From: Desulfuromonadales bacterium C00003068
Lineage (GTDB): Bacteria > Desulfobacterota > Desulfuromonadia > Desulfuromonadales > Desulfuromonadaceae
Direction of reading: 5' to 3'
Length of the DNA stretch: 6,453 nucleotides
Assembly: GCA_001751155.1 (NCBI GenBank)
Contig: MAXR01000092.1
Location: 3,787 to 10,239 of the forward strand
Shown: positions 1-5,988 of the stretch, one piece after another
Layout: every line of letters starts with the position of its first letter
Numbering within the stretch: the first letter of the stretch is position 1
The notes under the pieces: model-generated
What the model saw: the letters and a program-made list of their open reading frames with translations, nothing else
Databases searched by the model: none
What the model was told of the DNA's origin: nothing
Translations under genes and position numbers: made by a program

Positions 1-1673
1 ATGTTTATGAAAACTTGGTTGGCAAACATCTCAAGACTGTGCGCCGTAACAAAGCTGCCCTAATCTGGCGTGGTGCGGATCATGGTGAGCGCACTATCAC
101 CTATCAAGCCTTGGGCCATGAAGTTAATTGCTTGATTAATGGTTTGGCACACCTCGGTGTCAAGCGCGGCGATAAAGTGTTTCTCTATATGCCGGATATC
201 CCCGAGATGGTGATGGCGATGTTGGCCTGTGCTAGTCTCGGTGCGGTTCATATTGCTTACCATATGGCTTACTCTGCTGAAGCACTTGCGCAGCGATTAC
301 AGCATTGTCGGGCAAAATATATTATTACGTGTGATGGCGCACCGTTACGCAGTCGAGCCCTTAAAGAGGTGGTCAATGAAGCGTTAGAGCGGATTGATTA
401 TGATATTAACCATTGCGTTGTTGTCGAGCATTCAGGGCAACAGGTGTCGATGCGACCTAAACGGGATATTTGGTATCGTGATTTAGTCACCGATCCAACA
501 TTCTCTACAGGTGCTGATGTCGATCTGATCCATAACGCCGATGAGCCGCTGTTTATGCTCTACACCTCAACCAAATCAAAATATCCGCGTGGTGCCATCC
601 ATAGTCTGGCTGGTTATCTCATGTGGGCGCAATTTACCACCGAATTATTGTTTGATTTAGAAGAGATGGATATCTTCTGGAATACCGCTGATCTGGCGTG
701 GATAAATGGGCATACTTATGGCGTTTACGGTCCTCTCGCTCTTGGCGCAACGGTGTTCTTATATGAGGGAACGATCTCCTATGAAAACACTAAATTCTTT
801 TTCGATTACTTGGATAAATACCATGTGACGGTGTTGTATTCCAATCCAACCTTGTTACGTAGCGTTATGCGAGCAAAAAGCACGAAGCGATTCCTGAACC
901 GTTCCAGCAACTCGCTACGGATGATCGGTGTTGGTGGTGAGAAGATCAGTGAAGATCTGTACGATTGGACCCAGTACGAATTAACCAACATGCGCAACCT
1001 ACCGATTACTCAAATTTGGGGGCAAACTGAAACGGGTGGTTGCTTGATTGCGGGTGTTCCCGGAGTACTCGATTACGAAGACGATACCATGATGCGGCCA
1101 TTGCCAGGCGTTGATGCCCGCGTTGTCGATTCTGATGGTCATCCCGTTAAAGCGGGTGGCGAACCAGGTCGCTTGGTGCTTGGCTCGCCATTGCCATCGA
1201 TGTTACAGGATCTTTATAAAGATGATATTGGCTACCAGCAAGTGTTCTGGAAAAAGTTTAAGGAACGCACCTATTTTACCACTGGTGATGGTGCATATTA
1301 TGATGAAAATTCTAATCTTAACTTAACGGGGCGATTGGATAATATTTTGAGTACTGGTTCAGGGCGCCGTTCAATTGATGAAATTGAGGAATCAATTTTA
1401 ACTCTGGCTCGTGTGCGGGAGTGTGCAGCGATTGTTATCGATCATCCCGCGCAAGGCTTTGTCCTCGTTACTTATTGCGTATTGGATGAATCGCGTGATG
1501 AAAGTTACCGTGAAAAGACCTTACGCGAAATTCGTGAACACATTATTGAAGAGATTGGTGAACTAAACGTGCCAGATCGAATTCGCTTTACCAAGTATTT
1601 GCCGAAAACACCCGATAACCGCATTAATCGTGCCTTGCTGAAAGAGATTGCCCTGCAAATGGAGGGGATCTAA
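1..1673 (+). CDS. Acs-like AMP-binding (adenylate-forming) protein, 5'-truncated by window edge, catalytically divergent
   Basis: The reading frame is open from the left edge (first full codon at base 3) to TAA at 1671-1673, so the true start lies upstream. By comparison with acetyl-CoA synthetase (about 650 residues) roughly the first 95-100 residues are missing. A TTG at 15 opens the same frame but falls inside the conserved 'N/C-L-x-x-HL' region, so it is not the start. Acs landmarks run in order: MLACASLGAVH (219-251), TADLAWINGHTYGVYGPLALGA (about 684-749), GQTETGG (1020-1040), YFTTGDGA (1272-1295), TGRLDN (1326-1343) and LPKT (1599-1610). Family members activate a carboxylate with ATP and pass it to CoA in the cytoplasm. 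Key positions deviate: the A3 loop reads YTSTKSKYPRG (561-593) instead of YTSGTTGKPKG, and the A10 lysine is Arg (1620-1622). The protein also ends about 27 residues earlier than Acs. Fold assignment is sure; normal acetyl-CoA synthetase activity is doubtful. It is followed after 28 nt by a same-strand gene. Confidence 0.9.
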   Translation, partial: VYENLVGKHLKTVRRNKAALIWRGADHGERTITYQALGHEVNCLINGLAHLGVKRGDKVFLYMPDIPEMVMAMLACASLGAVHIAYHMAYSAEALAQRLQHCRAKYIITCDGAPLRSRALKEVVNEALERIDYDINHCVVVEHSGQQVSMRPKRDIWYRDLVTDPTFSTGADVDLIHNADEPLFMLYTSTKSKYPRGAIHSLAGYLMWAQFTTELLFDLEEMDIFWNTADLAWINGHTYGVYGPLALGATVFLYEGTISYENTKFFFDYLDKYHVTVLYSNPTLLRSVMRAKSTKRFLNRSSNSLRMIGVGGEKISEDLYDWTQYELTNMRNLPITQIWGQTETGGCLIAGVPGVLDYEDDTMMRPLPGVDARVVDSDGHPVKAGGEPGRLVLGSPLPSMLQDLYKDDIGYQQVFWKKFKERTYFTTGDGAYYDENSNLNLTGRLDNILSTGSGRRSIDEIEESILTLARVRECAAIVIDHPAQGFVLVTYCVLDESRDESYREKTLREIREHIIEEIGELNVPDRIRFTKYLPKTPDNRINRALLKEIALQMEGI

Positions 1674-1690
1674 CTGACAGTGCGCGTAGT

Positions 1691-1695
1691 AGGAG
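1691..1695 (+). promoter_or_regulatory. Ribosome binding site that sets the start of the 486-residue gene
   Basis: AGGAG lies 6 nt before ATG 1702, 3 nt before ATG 1699 and directly against TTG 1696. Spacing favours 1702. It lies in the 28 nt gap after the Acs-like stop codon, so the second gene has its own initiation site rather than depending on an overlap. Confidence 0.7.
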
Positions 1696-1701
1696 TTGAT
1701 G

Positions 1702-3162
1702 ATGGCCTATTATTTTCCCACCTATGCACAGAATACTCTTTATCGCTCCCTGTACGATCAATTGTCGGCAGTGGAGCGGGGTATGGTGTTGCGCGAATTT
1801 GTCGGGGTTACCTATCGGCGTCGGTTTCAATTTTTTAAGCGTCAGCACTTCCACGCGCCACAACGCGCATTTAAGAGCAACTTACAACTCGCTGCTAAAC
1901 GGCAAGATAAACGTTTTTGCATTCGCAACCACATTTGGCGCAAAAAAGCGCAACGTCCCGCCTATCTTGAACTGATCTTTCGCCATTATCTCCTTGGTTT
2001 CGTCGTTCAATTGATTCGGAAGCGCCATGGGGATCATTTGGTTATTGAACAGGGCTGTTATCCTGATGCGCCCTATGTTCTTGCCGCCCTCGAATGGTTT
2101 TTGGCCAATAGATCAGTGGTTGATGCCACGATTGCTGAACAAATTGAAGCGGTCGAGCGAGAGGGCTGCCGTCGTTTATATCTTTATTGCTTACGATCTT
2201 TTATCGTAGCCCAGAAACTGTGTGATGATGACTCATTATCGCTGGCCGTTGCGCGAAGCTGTCAATGTCGTGTCGGTGGTCAGGTGCCTCTTGGTGCCGA
2301 ACTTGAGTTTAGTAATCTCGGTCATCAGGCATCATTTGAACATTCATTTCTACGTCACCAGCGCGATCAGCCCTATTGCAATTTCATCTATTTCCATCAT
2401 TTTTTTCTTGAAGATATCAGTTGGCGCTTAGGTGGTTATCTCGATCACCATGTACGCTTGCGCCGTTATCTTCCTGTGCCGTGGATTGGTGGCTTTTTTG
2501 AATATAATTTAGTCCGCATCGATTATCCCCGTCGTTTTTCGTTGCCCCTTACGCGCGATCCCGGCTTTTTAGCGCGCTATATCCACTGTGTTATGGCGTT
2601 TAATTCCCAGCTAGCTCCACACAGTTTGCATCTGAATGTCGAGTGTGTTGGCCTTGGCCGTAAAGAGGTTCCCGTTTTTAGTGATTACCTGTGCTTATTG
2701 CTTCTCGGTGGCGACTTGGGGTGTGATGAAAAGGGTGGTTTAATCGAGCGTCGCTTTGCTCGTAATGAATTGATTAAGATGGTGCAGCAACGTCAACACA
2801 CCTCGCTGTTCGATCACATCAGTCATCATGTCACTGAGTTTGCTTTTTTACGCCTCAATGCAGAGCATACGGATCAGTCATGGCTGAGTCTTATTCTTGT
2901 TTTGATTGGCTACAATCGCAGCAGTTCCTTTGATCAATACTGTTTGGAGCCTCTGGGGGATTTGCTCCATTGGGCGCATGATCCGCAACCTGTTTCGGCA
3001 ACGGATATGGCCTCGTTTCTAGCAAAAGTGAAGCGCGGTGTTGAGGCGGATAGCAGTCTCGATGCTGGGCTGGTTGAGTCACATTTAGAAAATGTTGAGT
3101 GCTGGTTGCAACGTCAGAATAACCGCATTATTAACGTCGGTCGATCAGGTGATTTGTCGTGA
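1702..3162 (+). CDS. Unassigned 486-residue protein, partner of the Acs-like gene
   Basis: I do not recognise this family. The start was chosen at ATG 1702 because AGGAG (1691-1695) lies 6 nt upstream; an ATG at 1699 and a TTG at 1696 sit too close to it. The stop is TGA 3160-3162. The 28 nt gap after the Acs-like gene suggests one transcript. The protein is rich in aromatic residues, His and Arg, with no signal peptide and no convincing membrane segment, so it is probably cytoplasmic or peripherally membrane-bound. Seen in the sequence: HFFLED (residues 233-238, an H-x4-D), GGFFEYNLVRI (263-273) and ECVGLGRK (314-321). Their order resembles acyltransferase motifs I, II and III of PlsB-type glycerol-3-phosphate acyltransferases (HRSHMD, GAFFIRR, EGGRSR). 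The spacing differs (25 versus 37 residues and 48 versus 34), and motif III is imperfect, so this is only a hypothesis. An acyltransferase would fit beside an acyl-activating protein. The 3' end overlaps the opposing gene by 18 nt. Confidence 0.8.
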   Translation: MAYYFPTYAQNTLYRSLYDQLSAVERGMVLREFVGVTYRRRFQFFKRQHFHAPQRAFKSNLQLAAKRQDKRFCIRNHIWRKKAQRPAYLELIFRHYLLGFVVQLIRKRHGDHLVIEQGCYPDAPYVLAALEWFLANRSVVDATIAEQIEAVEREGCRRLYLYCLRSFIVAQKLCDDDSLSLAVARSCQCRVGGQVPLGAELEFSNLGHQASFEHSFLRHQRDQPYCNFIYFHHFFLEDISWRLGGYLDHHVRLRRYLPVPWIGGFFEYNLVRIDYPRRFSLPLTRDPGFLARYIHCVMAFNSQLAPHSLHLNVECVGLGRKEVPVFSDYLCLLLLGGDLGCDEKGGLIERRFARNELIKMVQQRQHTSLFDHISHHVTEFAFLRLNAEHTDQSWLSLILVLIGYNRSSSFDQYCLEPLGDLLHWAHDPQPVSATDMASFLAKVKRGVEADSSLDAGLVESHLENVECWLQRQNNRIINVGRSGDLS

Positions 3163-3846
3163 CGTCGGCTGTGAATTGAGGCCACACGATAGGCGGTTTT
3201 GGCATAGTGCATGGCATGAATGAAGTTTCCTAGCTCTACGAAATAACGGGTCGTTAAAAAGTAATGGGTCAACAATTATTTGTTGGCTGTCATCGCAGTA
3301 GCTCAGGCGGTCAAACATGGTCTTGAGTTCATCTTTAGGGTTGGCAGGGCGGTTGAATGCTTTCCACTGACCACATTCAATTCGAACCTCTTTATGGTGC
3401 TCGTTACTTAAGTGTTGCTCAGGGTAGGTGTAGACCCATGCGTCGATCATTGTTCGCTGTGTTGGATCGTCAGGGCTTTCCTTGATCAAAGTCATTTTTC
3501 GTCTGAGGTAGACACTTTTCTGTTCATTATCGGGTAAATAACTTTCTAAGCGATCGAGTAATTTCATCATCTTAAGGGGTTGATAAAATTGCATGATCTC
3601 CCCCGCGACCAATGTCGAGCAGGGGGCTTCTGGTACAATGAGGCCGGGGAAACCAAGAGGTAGGTTGAACAGATAGCCACGACAATAGCCGATCTCAATG
3701 GAGGTGACTTTTTTTTTGATGTAGCGGTCAAAGTTATGAAACCGCTCCATCAGGCTGCCATAAAAGAAAAATGTATCGCATTGTTCAAGATCACGGCGAC
3801 GCAATTCATCGCGCTGTTGCCAGCGCGTTGAAAACTTTTTTAACAT
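3145..3846 (-). CDS. Gamma-glutamylcyclotransferase / AIG2-fold protein (233 aa)
   Basis: GGCT-fold enzymes cut gamma-glutamyl-linked amines, releasing 5-oxoproline; they act on gamma-glutamyl amino acids, glutathione or gamma-glutamylamines. Numbered from ATG 3846, the substrate-binding YGSLM is at residues 29-33, a GYLFNLPLGFPGLI strand (typical 'G-x-L-(Y/F)-x-L-x-x-x-(Y/F)P') at 57-70, the likely catalytic acid Glu101 in LLDRLESYLP (96-105), and AWVYTY at 136-141. The core ends near residue 165; the last 70 residues, with several Cys and Arg, are an extension I cannot assign. The substrate cannot be read from sequence. Start choice is uncertain: TTG 3870 has a better Shine-Dalgarno (GAGG, 5 nt spacing, just after the upstream stop), ATG 3846 has a weak AGG at 7 nt, and GTG 3918 would overlap the upstream gene by 38 nt. 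It follows the DUF294 gene closely, so the two are probably co-transcribed. Confidence 0.85.
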   Translation of the reverse strand: MLKKFSTRWQQRDELRRRDLEQCDTFFFYGSLMERFHNFDRYIKKKVTSIEIGYCRGYLFNLPLGFPGLIVPEAPCSTLVAGEIMQFYQPLKMMKLLDRLESYLPDNEQKSVYLRRKMTLIKESPDDPTQRTMIDAWVYTYPEQHLSNEHHKEVRIECGQWKAFNRPANPKDELKTMFDRLSYCDDSQQIIVDPLLFNDPLFRRARKLHSCHALCQNRLSCGLNSQPTSRQIT

Positions 3847-3875
3847 CGGCGTGCCTGCGTTTTTGCGCAATGATT

Positions 3876-3879
3876 CCTC
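3876..3879 (-). promoter_or_regulatory. Candidate ribosome binding site for the GGCT-like gene (TTG 3870 start)
   Basis: On the minus strand GAGG follows immediately after the TAG stop of the DUF294 gene (3883-3881) and lies 5 nt before a TTG codon at 3870-3868. This arrangement suits translational coupling and would add 8 residues to the N terminus relative to ATG 3846. N-terminal mapping would be needed to choose. Confidence 0.4.
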
Positions 3880-3880
3880 A

Positions 3881-5794
3881 CTAGGATAGCCCTTTACCGA
3901 AGTGGCTTCGGGTTGCACTTTGTAACTTGCTTACCGCATGAAATGCGCTGCGTAGCAGATCTTGTTCGGTTTTGCTTAGGGCGTTGGGGTCGATAAAGCT
4001 GCTCGCTGGTTGGTCGTTTTGTAGCAGGCTAATTTCGTTACGTAAACGTAGGAATGAAAGGGCCTCAAAGGCGATGCGAATGTGCTCGGCTGTTTCGCTG
4101 GAAAAAACATTGTCGTTGGTTAAATGTTTAAGTCGTTCAAGGGTGGTGAGGGCGCGAATTTCATGCTCTAAAGCGAACATGCGCAAACAATCGACAATGT
4201 AGATGAGCCCACCTTTCTTGAGTGACAGCTTTCCCTTATTGTCACCACTTTTCTCGGTGGTGAAGCGTCCCCACATCCCTGTCGGTACCTTGTGCGACAG
4301 GTTCAGTTGCATCACCTGATAAAGAAAACCTGGATGCTCCCGTATTGATTTGAAGACAATACTCTGCAGTGAGTGGGCAAGGGACGGGTCGCCGACAAGG
4401 GGAGTAAAGTCAAAAAATATCGACGAATAGCGCACCTTATGTGGTTCTGGATTGACAGCCCAATCCTTAATGCGCTTTTTCCAGTCGCTTAATCGACCAC
4501 GCCATACCGGATTACTTGCCATCACATCCCCTTCACACAGGGGATAGCCAACGTAATCTAGGGCATGGACAACTTTATCGGCAAGGGGGATGAAGAAATC
4601 ATCGACCTCCTCCTGCATTGAATCGGGAAAATCTTCATAAATAAAACCGTTATCCTGATCAGGGCCAAGGAGCATCTCCCTACGGCCTCCGCTACCCATG
4701 ATGAGGAAGCAATGGCGGATTTCAGGAGGAGTATGGCCGAGTTCAACCATCTGTTGCCAGCACAGAGCGTAGGTACGCTTAATCAAGGCATGGTGGATGT
4801 AGGATAAGATCTCCATCACCTCTGGAGCACTACGGGTTTCCGAAAGCAGGGTGTTGCCAACGCGAACCAGTGTAGTGTGGATGGCGGCAAGCCCTTCAAT
4901 GGTCTCTGTCTCTTCAATGCTACCGATCATCAGCATCGCTTTTTGACTGCGGTAGCGCATTAAATCGCTCATGGAAACCATGCCGACAAGTTCATTGTCG
5001 TCAACAATGGGTAAATGCTTGAGGCGATGGCCGACCATGTACGCCATCGCTTCATACATAAAGGTGTCGGGCTTCATGGTGTGTGGGTCGCTAATCATCA
5101 GTTGCTCGGCGGTAACCTCTTCGGCATTGGTTCCCTCAACTGAGACTAGTTTGCCAATAATGTCGCGACAGGTAACAATGCCAATCATCTGGTTGTCGTC
5201 ATCGACAACCACTATCGAGCGAATTTGCCGTGCGGCCATCTGTTGAGCAATTTTGCGTGCCGGTTGCTGTGGGTGGCAGGTGGCAACGGGGGTATTCATG
5301 ATTTCAGAAAGGCGCTTTTTGAATGGGTATGATTCAACACCGGAGAGGGCCTTTTGACTGTGCTCTGAAACGATATCAGCATAAAGGTGGCGAACTCGAT
5401 CTAAAATCATTTGATCAAAAAAAGTTTTAAATTCGGGGGCCTGCCGAACGGTGTCGAGTAAGATCTGTTGCGGGATGAGATAACATTCGGTCTCTTTAAC
5501 GGTGCGCGAGCCGCCCGTATACGATTCATTGGTGAAAATAGGGGTGCAGCCAAAGGTGTCGCCCTCGTGGCGATAATCAACGACAATCTCTTCACCGCTA
5601 GGAGTGAGTAAGGTGATCTCGACGAGGCCCTGTTTGATCACGTACAGGTGGCCAGTAAAAGGATCGCTTTGATTGAAAATATGATAATGTGATGGAAATT
5701 TTTTAGTGCTAGATGCGGCAAGGAGCGTTTCAAATACATCGGCTGGTAGATGGCAAAACGGCTCGGAATCATGAAGTTGCTTGATGTCGGGCAT
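3881..5794 (-). CDS. cNMP-binding-like / CBS pair / DUF294 nucleotidyltransferase signalling protein (637 aa)
   Basis: This is a complete member of a known signal-transduction family. Domains in order: a cyclic-nucleotide-binding-like beta-roll (about 10-110), a CBS pair (CBS1 about 165-218, CBS2 about 230-283, with VVVDDDNQMIGIVTCRDI and HLPIVDDNELVGMVSMSDL), the DUF294 nucleotidyltransferase (about 290-430) and its C-terminal helical domain (about 440-630). The nucleotidyltransferase signature is intact: GSGGRREM at 367-374 and the acidic DQD of DQDNG at 379-383, as in GlnD-like enzymes. The family motif ASNPVWRGRLSDW is at 426-438. CBS pairs usually bind adenosine nucleotides; the transferase target is unknown for the family. 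The cNMP domain lacks the usual phosphate-cassette residues (FGC at 81-83 rather than FGE, GGSRTV at 94-99 rather than PRAATV). The start is ATG 5794 with GGAGG 5 nt upstream. It is the first gene of a minus-strand pair and is cytoplasmic. Such genes commonly sit near acs/actP. Confidence 0.93.
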   Translation of the reverse strand: MPDIKQLHDSEPFCHLPADVFETLLAASSTKKFPSHYHIFNQSDPFTGHLYVIKQGLVEITLLTPSGEEIVVDYRHEGDTFGCTPIFTNESYTGGSRTVKETECYLIPQQILLDTVRQAPEFKTFFDQMILDRVRHLYADIVSEHSQKALSGVESYPFKKRLSEIMNTPVATCHPQQPARKIAQQMAARQIRSIVVVDDDNQMIGIVTCRDIIGKLVSVEGTNAEEVTAEQLMISDPHTMKPDTFMYEAMAYMVGHRLKHLPIVDDNELVGMVSMSDLMRYRSQKAMLMIGSIEETETIEGLAAIHTTLVRVGNTLLSETRSAPEVMEILSYIHHALIKRTYALCWQQMVELGHTPPEIRHCFLIMGSGGRREMLLGPDQDNGFIYEDFPDSMQEEVDDFFIPLADKVVHALDYVGYPLCEGDVMASNPVWRGRLSDWKKRIKDWAVNPEPHKVRYSSIFFDFTPLVGDPSLAHSLQSIVFKSIREHPGFLYQVMQLNLSHKVPTGMWGRFTTEKSGDNKGKLSLKKGGLIYIVDCLRMFALEHEIRALTTLERLKHLTNDNVFSSETAEHIRIAFEALSFLRLRNEISLLQNDQPASSFIDPNALSKTEQDLLRSAFHAVSKLQSATRSHFGKGLS

Positions 5795-5799
5795 TGGAA

Positions 5800-5804
5800 C
5801 CTCC
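5800..5804 (-). promoter_or_regulatory. Strong ribosome binding site of the CBS-DUF294 gene
   Basis: GGAGG on the minus strand, 5 nt before ATG 5794-5792. It fixes the start of the 637-residue protein; no other in-frame start near it is as well supported. Confidence 0.8.
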
Positions 5805-5909
5805 GTGCAACAGTTTAGGGATGATTAAATAGACAAACAGTTTATCATTCTCGTTGGATTTAACAAAACAAATTTACGCCTAGATTGGTTTATGTGATAA
5901 ATAAGTCAA

Positions 5910-5939
5910 TTGGAAAAGGGTGTTATCTGGTTTTTTAAT
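5910..5939 (+). promoter_or_regulatory. Candidate sigma70-type promoter for asnS
   Basis: The -35 TTGGAA matches 4 of 6 consensus bases; the -10 TTTAAT matches 5 of 6; the spacer is 18 nt. Transcription would begin near 5946, giving a leader of about 40 nt. Found by eye in AT-rich DNA, so chance matches are expected. Confidence 0.35.
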
Positions 5940-5977
5940 ATTGAGACATGGTTTTAAAATGTCAAAAATCATAGGGT

Positions 5978-5982
5978 AGGGG
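5978..5982 (+). promoter_or_regulatory. Ribosome binding site of asnS
   Basis: AGGGG lies 6 nt before ATG 5989, within the G-rich stretch 5974-5982. It supports ATG 5989 as the start, which also gives the length of N terminus expected before the OB-fold. Confidence 0.6.
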
Positions 5983-5988
5983 TACAGT

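Larger units (their letters stand above)
5795..5988. promoter_or_regulatory. Divergent intergenic promoter region between the CBS-DUF294 gene and asnS
   Basis: This 194 nt AT-rich gap separates two genes read away from each other, so it must hold both promoters. Short open frames in it show no start signal or protein-like content. A plausible asnS promoter is TTGGAA (5910-5915), an 18 nt spacer, and TTTAAT (5934-5939). A second -10-like hexamer, TAAAAT (5955-5960), has only a poor -35. On the minus strand I found no convincing -35/-10 pair; TTGTTT followed 19 nt later by GATAAA is the best and is weak. I see no attenuator or T-box structure and no clear operator. Confidence 0.6.

Noticed and set aside
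1..63. ATG at base 1 (and 7) opening a reading frame
   Set aside because: That frame stops at 61-63 after 20 codons and is out of phase with the clear Acs-like frame, which is already open from base 3.
1624..1863. Minus-strand frame spanning the gap between the Acs-like gene and the orphan gene
   Set aside because: It is antisense to two supported genes, lacks a Shine-Dalgarno and shows no protein-like motif.
3134..3168. Repeat of ACGTCGG at 3134-3140 and 3162-3168 at the convergent junction, also containing ACGTC/GACGT as an inverted pair
   Set aside because: Too short, and without a GC stem plus T-run it is not a terminator; 7-base repeats are expected by chance.
3847..3918. GTG 3918 as the start of the GGCT-like protein
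   Set aside because: It would overlap the DUF294 gene by 38 nt with only a weak Shine-Dalgarno; TTG 3870 or ATG 3846 are better placed relative to the YGSL motif.
5893..5909. CRP- or FNR-like palindrome (TGTGA...AGTCAA) upstream of asnS
   Set aside because: The right half matches CRP at only 2 of 5 bases, and the FNR-like halves are 6 rather than 4 nt apart, so neither site is supported.
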